Assembly: GCF_004361835.1 (NCBI RefSeq)
Contig: NZ_SNWD01000002.1
Span: 1 to 64,000 of the forward strand
Length of the DNA stretch: 64,000 nt
Direction of reading: 5' to 3'
From: Stakelama pacifica
GTDB lineage: Bacteria > Pseudomonadota > Alphaproteobacteria > Sphingomonadales > Sphingomonadaceae
Within the stretch, counting starts at the first letter, position 1; every line of letters starts with the position of its first letter. Shown here piece by piece: positions 51,567 through 59,657 of the stretch. The translations under genes and the position numbers were made by a program. A model generated the notes under the pieces. It was not told the origin of the DNA. It made no database searches and saw only the letters and a list, made by a program, of their open reading frames with translations.

Positions 51567-53372
51567 TCACCTCCACAAGAACAGCAACAGGAGCATCCCT
51601 GCTCCTCCACCCGCGATGAGCAGATAATAATGGTGCGAGAGTCCGGTCTGGAGCTTCATCGATTTCAGGCCGGTCATCGACACCGCGCGCGCGCTGCCGT
51701 GCGGCAGCAGGTCGGCAAGCCGCTCGCCGACATTGTCGCCGAGGCGCGCGATGACGCCCGCCAGACGAGACGTCCAGGCGACGCCCCAATCGATCAGACG
51801 GTCGTCGACGCCCGCGAGGCTTTCGGCGAAGCGAACGGCCGGGCGTACAACAAGCCGGTCGATCAGTAACGGCAGCCCGAACCATTCGGCGATCCATCCC
51901 GGAAACTCGATCCGTACCCCCCGGACGCCGACCACCAGTCCTGTCACCACGAATGCGAGCGACAACAGCAAGCCGGTGCCGCTCCGTTCGGGAAAATCCG
52001 CCGCCAGCAGCCGCGCCGTCGCCGCTTCGACGCCCGGCAGCCACAACAGCGACAATGCCAGCGTTGCCACCGCGAACAGCCCAAGCCCAACGCGCTCGGC
52101 GGCCCGCGGCGAGGTGAGCTGGTGTTTTTCCCCCAAACCAAAGCCGAGCGTAACAAAGCGTGCCGCATAGGCCGCGCTCAACCCGCCGGCGAGGATGACG
52201 GCAAGCGCAAGGGGCAATCCTTGCCGGGCCTCGGCGGCGCTGACGATCGCATCCTTCGTCCAGCCCCCGCCGAGCGGCGGCAATCCGGCCAGCGCCAGTC
52301 CGGCGACGAGCGCGACCGCCGCGGTCCAGGGCACGACGCGTCCGAGGCGCATCCGGCGCAAATCGTAGCTGCCGACCGCATGTTCGGCCACACCGGCGGA
52401 CAGGAACAGCGGTGCCTTGAATGCGGCATGGGCGACGAGGTGGAGAACGGCGACACCCGGAAATCCCGCGCCGACCGCGACGAACATCAGCCCGAAATGC
52501 GCCGAGGTCGACGCCGCCAGGAGCTTCTTGGCGTGGAACTGCGCGAACCCGACGATCCCTCCGGCGAGCGCGGTGGCGAGGCCGATCGCGATCGTCGCCG
52601 GGCCGAACCAGTCGACCGCGTGAAGCGGTTCCCACAGCCGCGCGAGCAGGAACGCGCCTGCCGCCACCATCGTCGCGGCATGAAGCAGGGCCGACACCGA
52701 GGTCGGGCCGGCCATCGCCCGGAACAGCCAGGGCGCGAAGGGCACCTGCCCCGATTTCGCGGCTGCAGACAAGAGCAGGCCCGCCGCGACCACGCCAAGC
52801 GCCGGGCCATGCATGACCGCGAGCGAGGAGAAGGCAAAACGCCCGGTCGCGGCGAAACATGCCATCCCGGCCAGGAACAGGCCGAGATCGCCGAATCGCG
52901 TCACGACAAAGGCGTAGTTCGCCGACGCGGGCACGTCCGCGTCGCGCCAGCGATGCCCGATCAGCGCCCAGGAACAGGCGCCGACCAGTTCCCAGCCGAG
53001 GAGCAGCGTGACGAAATCCCCGGCGATCACGAGCAACTCCATCGCGCCGGCAAAAGCGACCATAAGCGCCAATAACCGCCGCAATCCGCGCTCCGCCTCA
53101 TGCGCGGCGGCATAAAGCACGACTGCCAGCGCAACCCCCGGCACGAGGATTGCGACAATGGACGAAAGCGGCGTCAGCACCGCGATCAGGCGCAGCGGCC
53201 CGCCCCATTCGAGCGCCTCGCTCCAGCCTTGCGTCGCAGCGAGAACCGCGAGGGCGAGGGTCGCCGTGAGTACCAAGACACCCGCTGCGCCGAGCCCCAT
53301 CCGCCGTTCGGAAGGCCAGGCGAAGATCGCGGCAGCGCCGATGATCGGCACGAGGGCGGGTAGCCACAACAT
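51567..53372 (-). CDS. NuoL-like antiporter-type subunit of the complex I-like operon
   Basis: A 601-residue NuoL-type protein. The helix 5 Glu is kept (LLGWELVGACSWALIGHRW), as are the helix 7 Lys and the following motif (AAAKSGQVPFAPWLFRAMAG, then SALLHAATMV). The C-terminus has additional helices corresponding to the lateral-helix region. NuoL subunits pump protons or, in Mrp-like complexes, exchange Na+/K+ for H+. Start ATG 53372 overlaps the NuoK-like stop. Key charged residues suggest that ion transport ability is retained. Confidence 0.9.
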   Translation of the reverse strand: MLWLPALVPIIGAAAIFAWPSERRMGLGAAGVLVLTATLALAVLAATQGWSEALEWGGPLRLIAVLTPLSSIVAILVPGVALAVVLYAAAHEAERGLRRLLALMVAFAGAMELLVIAGDFVTLLLGWELVGACSWALIGHRWRDADVPASANYAFVVTRFGDLGLFLAGMACFAATGRFAFSSLAVMHGPALGVVAAGLLLSAAAKSGQVPFAPWLFRAMAGPTSVSALLHAATMVAAGAFLLARLWEPLHAVDWFGPATIAIGLATALAGGIVGFAQFHAKKLLAASTSAHFGLMFVAVGAGFPGVAVLHLVAHAAFKAPLFLSAGVAEHAVGSYDLRRMRLGRVVPWTAAVALVAGLALAGLPPLGGGWTKDAIVSAAEARQGLPLALAVILAGGLSAAYAARFVTLGFGLGEKHQLTSPRAAERVGLGLFAVATLALSLLWLPGVEAATARLLAADFPERSGTGLLLSLAFVVTGLVVGVRGVRIEFPGWIAEWFGLPLLIDRLVVRPAVRFAESLAGVDDRLIDWGVAWTSRLAGVIARLGDNVGERLADLLPHGSARAVSMTGLKSMKLQTGLSHHYYLLIAGGGAGMLLLLFLWR

Positions 53373-53677
53373 CAGTGCTTCATCGTCTCCAGTCCCTCGG
53401 TCGTGTCGGCTTGGCGCTTCCGGTAGACGGCGGTGACGAGTGCGAAACCGACCGCCATCTCGATCGCCATCACCGCCATCACCACGATCGCGAGCAATTG
53501 CCCGCGCGGCGGGCCGCCAAGACCCAGCGACCAGAATCCGACCGCGATCAGCAGCACCCCGTTGAGGATCAGTTCGAGCCCCATCATCAGCATGACGAAC
53601 GATTGCTGCGACAACGCGCCGTACAGCCCGATGCCGATCAGCGCGGCGGCCACGAGCAGGATCGCGGTCAAAGTCAT
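53372..53677 (-). CDS. NuoK-like subunit of the complex I-like operon
   Basis: A 101-residue, three-helix protein of normal NuoK/MrpC length. The two conserved membrane Glu residues are kept: LMMGLELILNGVLLIAV (Glu36 equivalent) and VMAVMAIEMAVGFALV (Glu72 equivalent). NuoK relays protons between NuoH and the antiporter subunits. It overlaps its neighbours on both sides by 3-4 bases. Confidence 0.92.
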   Translation of the reverse strand: MTLTAILLVAAALIGIGLYGALSQQSFVMLMMGLELILNGVLLIAVGFWSLGLGGPPRGQLLAIVVMAVMAIEMAVGFALVTAVYRKRQADTTEGLETMKH

Positions 53678-54285
53678 CCGCCATGCTCCGCATGGTGCGA
53701 ATGATCGCTATCTCGCTCCGGCGCCCGGCCGGCGGGCTTGCCGCCGGGTTCGAGGCCCGGCGGGCGTGATCCCTCATCGGCGGCACCAAACCGCCCCGAC
53801 CGGCTCGACAGCACCACCGTCGCCACCATCGTCGCCAGGAGCGTGATCCCCGCGGTCTCGAAAATCAGCATCGACCCGCCGAGCAGTTCGGTTCCGAGGT
53901 CGCGAATCACCGGCTTGCCGGCGGCGACCGCGTGATGGGGCAGATCGGTCAGGAGAGCCGCCGCGCCCAACCCGGCAAAGGCCGCCACGCCGGCACCGAT
54001 CGATACCTTATGCTGATGCACCATCATCATCGGGTTGAGGCCGGCCGGGTTCATCATGAACATGACCATGAACAGCGCCATGACCATCATCTCGACGGCC
54101 ATCATGAAGATCGTCGCGATGCCGAGATAGGGCGCGGACAGGAGCAGCAGGATCGCCGCGACGCAGAAGAAGGAGAGCATCAGCGCGAATGAGGCGCGGA
54201 CCATCGAATCGGTGCGAAACACACGCCACGCGGTCCAAACGGCGCCTGCCGAAAACAGCCAAAAGGCGATATCGCTGAGGGTCAT
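53674..54285 (-). CDS. NuoJ-like subunit of the complex I-like operon
   Basis: A 203-residue, five-helix protein with the NuoJ pattern: FWLFSAGAVWTAWRVFRTDS, FALMLSFFCVAAILLLLSAP, and YLGIATIFMMAVEMMVMALFMVM (the helix 3 segment that forms a pi-bulge in complex I). The C-terminal tail is Gly/Pro- and His-rich, with no homology. It overlaps the NuoH- and NuoK-like genes by 4 bases (ATGA). Confidence 0.88.
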   Translation of the reverse strand: MTLSDIAFWLFSAGAVWTAWRVFRTDSMVRASFALMLSFFCVAAILLLLSAPYLGIATIFMMAVEMMVMALFMVMFMMNPAGLNPMMMVHQHKVSIGAGVAAFAGLGAAALLTDLPHHAVAAGKPVIRDLGTELLGGSMLIFETAGITLLATMVATVVLSSRSGRFGAADEGSRPPGLEPGGKPAGRAPERDSDHSHHAEHGG

Positions 54286-55190
54286 CGCATTGCCTCCAGT
54301 CCCGCCCAGACAAGATCGACGAAGGACAGCGGCAACAACACCGTCCACAGCCAGGTGAGCATCCGCGCCGGCGGCACGCGCGCCACCAGATGCGTGATCG
54401 CGACCAGAACGAGCATGACGAGAGCGGTCTTCAGCACGAGCCACGCCGGGCCGGGCAGCACGGTTCCGAGATACCCGCCGAGAAACACCGTCGCCGCCAT
54501 CGCGGAAAAGGCGGTCAGCATCGCGAGCTTGGCAGCGCGCCACAACAGCCGATGTGCACCTGAGGCCTCGGCATGCGTGCCGCCGGCGAGGTCCGCCGAG
54601 TCGCCATAGTCGAACGGCCCGCGCAACGTGATCGACAGGCCGAGCAGCAGAAACAGAGGCAATCCGAGCGGCTGCCGGACGGCGTTGATGAGCACCCGCT
54701 GCGATTCGACGACGGCGCCGACTCCCAGCGATTGTGCAGGTAGCGCCGCGCCGATCAGAACGAACATGCTGATCAGCATCGCCGGCAGGCCGATCGCGAC
54801 ATAACGGTATCCGCCGATAAGCGGCAATGGCGCATTGGCCGACCAGCCATTCAGAAAGACCACCACAACCACCAACGCCTCGCAAGCGCCCCACAGCACG
54901 AGACCCGTGGCGATATCGGTAACCGCCATCCCGGGCGCGAACGGTATGACCGAAAGGCCGGCGGCGGCCAGCACGAGATAACAGGCTGGCGCGAGCAAAC
55001 GATTGAGCCTGTCGGGATGTTCGGTCGCGATCGCCTGGCGCGAAAGCATCAGTGCGGCGCGACGGAACGGTGACGTCAGAGCGGCCCGTACCGGATGGCC
55101 AGCCACAGCGGCCTCGGCAACAGCGTCGGCCGTCGCACCGAACCAGATGCCGGCGGCAAGCAGCAGAAGCACGGCGATGAGCGCGGTCAC
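54282..55190 (-). CDS. NuoH-like subunit of the complex I-like operon, quinone-chamber loops altered
   Basis: A 302-residue, about eight-helix NuoH relative (NuoH is usually about 325-345). Recognisable parts are RLNRLLAPACYLVLAAAGLS then VIPFAP, FLNGWSANAPLPLIGGYRYV, and LRGPFDYGDSADLAGGTHAE, corresponding to ETNRAPFDLPEGESELVAG. The usual GPNRVGPFGLLQ quinone-chamber loop is not present, and the ETNRAPFDLPEGE acids are mostly changed. GTG 55190 overlaps the upstream stop (GTGA). It probably still anchors the membrane arm, but a normal quinone site is unlikely. Confidence 0.82.
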   Translation of the reverse strand: MTALIAVLLLLAAGIWFGATADAVAEAAVAGHPVRAALTSPFRRAALMLSRQAIATEHPDRLNRLLAPACYLVLAAAGLSVIPFAPGMAVTDIATGLVLWGACEALVVVVVFLNGWSANAPLPLIGGYRYVAIGLPAMLISMFVLIGAALPAQSLGVGAVVESQRVLINAVRQPLGLPLFLLLGLSITLRGPFDYGDSADLAGGTHAEASGAHRLLWRAAKLAMLTAFSAMAATVFLGGYLGTVLPGPAWLVLKTALVMLVLVAITHLVARVPPARMLTWLWTVLLPLSFVDLVWAGLEAMR

Positions 55191-56224
55191 GTCCCATGCC
55201 CTTCGCGGTGCTCTTCCGGCTCCACTTCGCGCGGCGCGAGCGCCACGAGATCGCGATGCGAGAAGCTGTTGATGACAAGCATCGCCTCGCTCCATTCGAG
55301 CCCCGGCAGGAGGTCGACGAGTCGACCGCCGGGACCGGCAAACGATGACGCTTCTGCATCGCCCAACGCCGCGACCATTCGCGTGAACCGGGTGCGTGCA
55401 TCAGCACCCGCGATCCTGCCGAGCCCGTCCGGAATGGCACGCATGGCGCCGCTCGCGCCGATCCGTCGTCGCAAAGCGGCGACCGCGTCCCGATCGTCGA
55501 CCGGCACCGCTTCGCATCGGCGCGCCAAGGCGTCGAGCTCCAGAAGGTGCAGCATGCGCCCCACGATCATCGACCGGCACGCGTCCGCGGCGCCCTTGCC
55601 CGGATCGAGCGGAGGGCGCACGATACGCGCCGACTGAATGATATCGCCCTGCAGCACCAGCTCGAGCGCGAGACCAGGCGGAAGGCTTGGATAGAAGGGG
55701 CCGACCGTGAAGCTGAAGCTGTCGAGCGCCAGCCCGTCGCGTAAGTCGTCGGCGGTCATCGCCATGGGACGGCCATAGGGGGTTCCGCCCATCATGCCCT
55801 TGCCGCCCTGACCATGATCCCCCTCGCCTCGCCACGGATTGGGAGGGTCATCGGGCAACCAATCCGGCTCGCTCTCTCGGACGCGCGCCAGAAGTGCGGC
55901 GAATGCCCTGCGGAGCAACGGCCCCGGATCGTCGGTCGCGGAGACCTCGAGTGCAGAATCGGCCTCGGCGAACGGGCGCGTGCCCCACCACGCGGTCGCG
56001 CGCGGATGCGGCATCTGGTCGTGCAATCGCCGAAGCGCATCGCGATCCTCGTCGCGCGGTTCGCCGGCGACGATGAGGATCGCAGCTTGGCGGATGTTCG
56101 CGACGACCGCGATGTCCGCGCTCGCGGCAAGTTTCCGGCACGGGCCAAGCCAACCCCGCCCTGTCGCCACGAACACGGGGATCGGCGCGCGCATCGCGAT
56201 CCGTGCGAGCGCCTTCATTGCCAC
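55187..56224 (-). CDS. NuoB/NuoD-derived fusion protein lacking catalytic residues
   Basis: A 345-residue protein. Residues about 28-90 resemble NuoB (IAVVANIRQAAILIVAGEP then ALRRLHDQMPHPRATAWWG), but the four cysteines that hold cluster N2 are absent. Residues about 165-205 resemble the start of NuoD (FSFTVGPFYPSLPPGLALEL then VLQGDIIQSARI), with GPFYPSLPPG replacing GPQHPSTHG, so the quinone-site His is gone. The rest is helical with only faint NuoD similarity. It may be a structural cap or regulator on the membrane arm rather than an oxidoreductase. It overlaps the NuoA- and NuoH-like genes. Confidence 0.75.
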   Translation of the reverse strand: MAMKALARIAMRAPIPVFVATGRGWLGPCRKLAASADIAVVANIRQAAILIVAGEPRDEDRDALRRLHDQMPHPRATAWWGTRPFAEADSALEVSATDDPGPLLRRAFAALLARVRESEPDWLPDDPPNPWRGEGDHGQGGKGMMGGTPYGRPMAMTADDLRDGLALDSFSFTVGPFYPSLPPGLALELVLQGDIIQSARIVRPPLDPGKGAADACRSMIVGRMLHLLELDALARRCEAVPVDDRDAVAALRRRIGASGAMRAIPDGLGRIAGADARTRFTRMVAALGDAEASSFAGPGGRLVDLLPGLEWSEAMLVINSFSHRDLVALAPREVEPEEHREGHGT

Positions 56225-56535
56225 CGAAATACCCCCTCGCGCCAGCCATAGACGATACCGACCGACAGGATGGCGAGAAACATACCCATCTCGACCATCG
56301 CCTTCATCCCCTCGGCGACGAAGACGACCGCCCAGGGATACATGAACATCATCTCCATCTCGAAGGCGATGAACAACAGCGTCATCGAATAATAGCGGAT
56401 GTGATAGCGCTGCCAGGCGTGCGCGCCCTGATCACCACCGCCGAGAAACGGCATCGCCTGCGGCCACGATGTCGGCCAAGAACTAGGTGAGGCCAACTGG
56501 CCAAGCAGCGCCAGCGCGAAAATCAGGGCCACCAA
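56215..56535 (-). CDS. NuoA-like subunit heading the complex I-like operon
   Basis: A NuoA relative of about 106 residues with three helices. The central part is close to NuoA: RYHIRYYSMTLLFIAFEMEM then MFMYPWAVVF, followed by FLAILSVGIVYGWREGVFRW. The loop that in NuoA carries the CGxxP motif reads PFLGGGDQGAHAW. The frame is open only from 56550, so the start is CTG, TTG (56535) or GTG near GGAGATAG; no ATG is available. It is the first gene of the minus-strand operon and is divergent from the DUF4396 gene. Confidence 0.82.
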   Translation of the reverse strand: MVALIFALALLGQLASPSSWPTSWPQAMPFLGGGDQGAHAWQRYHIRYYSMTLLFIAFEMEMMFMYPWAVVFVAEGMKAMVEMGMFLAILSVGIVYGWREGVFRWQ

Positions 56536-56706
56536 GGAAGCGAAATAGAGCAGCTTCTATCTCCGACATCGATACCTGCAACCTCAAACGTCACGCAGGC
56601 TAGATGTTCCCCGGAATCAAGCGATTCCGAGGGGTTGTCCTATTTGTTACGCGCCGGACCCCCTGCGCCCCTCGATCTTTTTTCAGTCGCAAAACAGGGA
56701 GAAAGA

Positions 56707-57504
56707 ATGATGGGATTTCTCGACTGGGTGGCGCATGTCTTGCCATTCATGGCGTCGCCGGCCTTTGCGATCAGCTGGTACGCGATCGGAGTTATCGGCG
56801 CGGTTGCGATCGCGATAGACGCGAACACTGCCAACAGCGCACTCAATCCACCGCTGAAGGTCGCCTGGCCGATCATCGTCTTTTTCTTCTCGCTGGTTGG
56901 TGTCGCCCTCTATCTCGTGACGTCGCGGCCTGGCGACATCGGACGCGTCCAAGGACGCAAGGCAAAGACGGAGCGCTTCACGCAATATTCGAAACCGACG
57001 TGGCGCAAGGTGGTCGCGTCCGCCACGCATTGCGTCGGCGGCGACGGCATGGGGATCATGACGGCAATGGTCTTTGCCCGCGTCGAAGGCTTCAGCTTCT
57101 GGGGTGAGTTCTGGTTCGAATATCTCATCGGCTATCTGCTTGGCTGGTTCATCTTCCAGACCTGGGCGATGCGCATGCACGACAATGGCTGGTTCGAGTC
57201 GATTTGGAAGGGCGGCCGTGCGGAATTCTTCTCCATGATCACCGTGATGCTGGGGATGGGGCTGGTCATGCGCTTTGTCACGCCAGCAACGGTCGGTGCT
57301 CAGCCGCTGCCCGATACCTACGCCTTCTGGACCTTCGGCGCCTTGGGGCTGATGGTTGGCTTCATCTTCACGTACCCGATGAACTATTGGCTGGTCGCGA
57401 TCGGCTGGAAACACGGCCAGGGACATGAAGACATGCTGAAAAAGATGAACAAGGACGAACGCGACGGGCGCCGCGGGCAAGAAGCTCGCACCAGCGAACA
57501 ATAA
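56707..57504 (+). CDS. DUF4396 integral membrane protein
   Basis: A 265-residue protein with about six helices. The DUF4396 core is seen in SATHCVGGDGMGIMTAMVFA, WFEYLIGYLLGWFIFQ and RAEFFSMITVMLGMGLVM, followed by FIFTYPMNYWLV. His, Cys and Met residues in and near the helices would suit copper or another soft metal, but the function of the family is unknown. ATG 56707 has AGGGAGAAAG just upstream. It is divergent from the complex I-like operon with a 171-base shared control region. Confidence 0.82.
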   Translation: MMGFLDWVAHVLPFMASPAFAISWYAIGVIGAVAIAIDANTANSALNPPLKVAWPIIVFFFSLVGVALYLVTSRPGDIGRVQGRKAKTERFTQYSKPTWRKVVASATHCVGGDGMGIMTAMVFARVEGFSFWGEFWFEYLIGYLLGWFIFQTWAMRMHDNGWFESIWKGGRAEFFSMITVMLGMGLVMRFVTPATVGAQPLPDTYAFWTFGALGLMVGFIFTYPMNYWLVAIGWKHGQGHEDMLKKMNKDERDGRRGQEARTSEQ

Positions 57505-57521
57505 TATTGAGGAATTCCACC

Positions 57522-58151
57522 ATGATCCGCATTGCGCCCCACACAATTCTTGCGTTGTCGGTTCTATCGGCAGGTGCCTTGCCGACCTCACTTCCGGCTG
57601 CTTCGCAAGTCGCGCAGCTGGCAGATGCACGCTCTCCTCGTCCTTTGGTCAAGGGCCTTGCAAAGGACTTTCAAAAGGCAGCAACGGCGCTGCGGAGCCC
57701 GTCACGCCGGCACGAGGCAATGAAGACGCTTGACGACGCCCGCAGGCTCGGACGCGTCATGCGCGACGAACTGGGACCTGCGGGTGAGGCTGCCTATAAA
57801 TTCGTGGAATCGGCGCGTCATGCGGTCCAGACAGGGCGTCCGGACGAGGCAGCTCGAATTCTCGAGACCGGCGCTGGACGCTTGACGACGCTGCCCTTCC
57901 CCAACCGGTTCGACTCCGTCGATCGCACCAATGTCGGAACGCGTGTTATTGATGCCGAGGGACGGAAACTTGGCCGGATTTCGGCAATCGACGCGGCTGC
58001 AGGCAAAGCGACCCTGAAGATCGGCGGCGTGGTGGACCTGTTCGGATTTCTCGATGCCGGCAACCGAACCGTTACCGTGTCAAACTCCGACCTTGCCGCC
58101 GGCAAAATGTACGCCGCCTATCTTGGGTCAGAAAGCTCGCTTCCTCGCTGA
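57522..58151 (+). CDS. Exported protein with a PRC-barrel-like C-terminal domain
   Basis: A 209-residue protein. A signal peptide (IAPHTILALSVLSAGALP) is followed by a helical middle (about 45-130, like a four-helix domain: PRPLVKGLAKDFQKAATALR, AYKFVESARHAVQ). A C-terminal PRC-barrel-like segment reads VGTRVIDAEGRKLGRISAID, KATLKIGGVVDLFG. It starts 17 bases after DUF4396 with TTGAGGAA before the ATG, so the two form an operon. Role unknown; possibly a periplasmic partner of DUF4396. Confidence 0.65.
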   Translation: MIRIAPHTILALSVLSAGALPTSLPAASQVAQLADARSPRPLVKGLAKDFQKAATALRSPSRRHEAMKTLDDARRLGRVMRDELGPAGEAAYKFVESARHAVQTGRPDEAARILETGAGRLTTLPFPNRFDSVDRTNVGTRVIDAEGRKLGRISAIDAAAGKATLKIGGVVDLFGFLDAGNRTVTVSNSDLAAGKMYAAYLGSESSLPR

Positions 58152-58220
58152 CGACGTCGAATGTCCACGATCGTCGACCAATATTGCTCGAGGTTGAAAC
58201 CCACTCGGCCAATTCCGATT

Positions 58221-58237
58221 ATACCCTACAGGGGTAT
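58221..58237 (+). promoter_or_regulatory. CsoR-type operator palindrome
   Basis: ATACCCTACAGGGGTAT at 58221-58237 is a palindrome (ATACCC and GGGTAT arms) matching the CsoR/RcnR-family GC-tract operator TACCC...GGGTA. It lies 15 bases before the csoR ATG, so the CsoR protein should repress its own operon and the glutaredoxin-MauE gene. Confidence 0.85.
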
Positions 58238-58252
58238 CTTGAGGACCACACT

Positions 58253-58516
58253 ATGCGCAGTGCCGTTGTGAACCGCTTGCGGCGAATAGAAGGACAGGTC
58301 CGCGGCCTCGCGCAGATGGTCGAGGACGATCGCTACTGCCTCGACATTCTCTATCAGGTGCAGGCGGTGAAAGCCGCGCTCGCCAAGGTCGAAAACGCGG
58401 TCTTGAAGGATCATGCCGCACACTGCGTCGCCGATGCCATCCGGTCGGGCGATCCGGCGGAGCAGCAGGTTAAGTTCGGCGAACTGGTCGAACTGTTCGA
58501 AAAGGTGAAACGATGA
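58253..58516 (+). CDS. csoR: CsoR-family metal-sensing repressor
   Basis: An 87-residue all-helical CsoR protein. Metal ligands Cys29, His54 and Cys58 have exactly the spacing of CsoR (Cys36, His61, Cys65 in M. tuberculosis), predicting Cu(I) sensing. The family core RLRRIEGQVRGLAQMVEDD and the ILYQVQAVKAAL helix are intact. ATG 58253 is preceded by TTGAGGA. Its stop overlaps the next gene (ATGA). RcnR or FrmR types are less likely given the Cys-His-Cys set. Confidence 0.9.
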   Translation: MRSAVVNRLRRIEGQVRGLAQMVEDDRYCLDILYQVQAVKAALAKVENAVLKDHAAHCVADAIRSGDPAEQQVKFGELVELFEKVKR

Positions 58517-59277
58517 ACGACATGAGCACCGCGCCGAACACGCGCGACAGGGCCGCCACCGTATACCGGATGGTGATGGACAAGCATGTCTGTCCCTTCG
58601 GGTTGAAGACGCTGCATCTGCTCAAAAGCCAGGGGTACAAGGTCGAAGATCATCCCCTGACCACGCGCGAGGAAACCGACGCGTTCAAGGAAAAGAACGG
58701 CGTGAAGACGACACCGCAGACATTTATCGGCGGTGAACGCGTCGGCGGCTATGACGATCTGCGGCGCTTCTTCGGCAAGCCGGTGAAGGACCCGAGCGCG
58801 ACCAGCTACAAGCCGGTGATCGCGATCTTCGGCATGGGCGCGGCGATGGCGCTGGCGGTCAATTGGCTGCTGACGGGTGCGCTACTGAGCGTGATGACGG
58901 CCGAGCTGTTCATCGCCATCTCGATGTGTCTGCTCGCGATGCAGAAGCTGCAGGATGTTGACGGCTTCGCGACCATGTTTCTTGGCTACGACCTGCTCGC
59001 CAAACGCTGGGTGCCCTATGCCTATCTCTACCCGTTCGGCGAGGGGCTGGCCGGCGCGCTGATGATCGCGCACGCGCTGAACTGGCTGTCGGTGCCGATC
59101 GCCTTGTTCATCGGCGGCGTGGGCGCGATTTCGGTGTTTTACGCCGTCTACATCCAGAAGCGCGAGCTAAAGTGCGCTTGCGTAGGCGGTGGATCGAACG
59201 TGCCGCTCGGCTTCGTCTCACTGACCGAAAATGTGATGATGTTCGCGATGGGACTGTGGATGCTTGTCGTTGGTTGA
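58513..59277 (+). CDS. Glutaredoxin-MauE/DoxX-like membrane fusion protein
   Basis: A 254-residue protein. The first about 95 residues form a glutaredoxin domain, with active site HVCPFGLKTLHLL (CPFG, one catalytic Cys) and the cis-Pro loop VKTTPQTFIGGERVGGYDDL. The remaining 150 residues are a four-helix MauE-type membrane domain (LFIAISMCLLAMQKLQDVD, YLYPFGEGLAGALMIAHAL) with a CACVGGG motif before the last helix. MauE-type proteins help disulfide formation in the periplasm. Control by CsoR suggests a thiol-redox role in copper stress. The two Cys of CACV may be the electron exit. Confidence 0.85.
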   Translation: MNDMSTAPNTRDRAATVYRMVMDKHVCPFGLKTLHLLKSQGYKVEDHPLTTREETDAFKEKNGVKTTPQTFIGGERVGGYDDLRRFFGKPVKDPSATSYKPVIAIFGMGAAMALAVNWLLTGALLSVMTAELFIAISMCLLAMQKLQDVDGFATMFLGYDLLAKRWVPYAYLYPFGEGLAGALMIAHALNWLSVPIALFIGGVGAISVFYAVYIQKRELKCACVGGGSNVPLGFVSLTENVMMFAMGLWMLVVG

Positions 59278-59657
59278 TATTGGCCGGTCAGTTCCGACGA
59301 CCGCATCGATCAGCCCGAATGCGCTTGCGCCGAGCACGATCGGCGAGAAACCCGCTGCCGCACTTATCAGGCTATCCCTTTTCACTACGAACATCGCTGT
59401 CCCAAGCCGACCGCGGCCGCCGAGGCAATAACGAGATCCCCAGTTTCCCCCAACTGGGATTAGAGCCCGGCGATTGCCTCGCGCATCAGCGCATCTGAAG
59501 CAATGGGCTGCGTAGCGGAGCCCGAAGAGCGTAAACACCGCCCAAAGTCGCCATGCCAAAGCACCGTGCCAGATCCTAAAATAGAGAACCCTCGCCCGTA
59601 CGCCAGCGGTAGGATTAAAACGTCGTCATCAGGACACCCCTTTGCGCCCAGGTATTT
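59278..59657. other. Gap between the last cargo gene and the integrase
   Basis: A gap of 380 bases. A minus-strand frame (59218-59559) is open, but it overlaps the end of the glutaredoxin gene and has no ribosome-binding site or known motif. Nothing else is seen. It is the space between cargo and the convergent integrase gene and may hold terminators for both, though no strong hairpin was found. Confidence 0.35.

Noticed and set aside
59218-59559. Minus-strand frame of 113 codons after the glutaredoxin gene
   Set aside because: It overlaps the end of a firm gene, lacks a ribosome-binding site and matches no known family; treated as non-coding.
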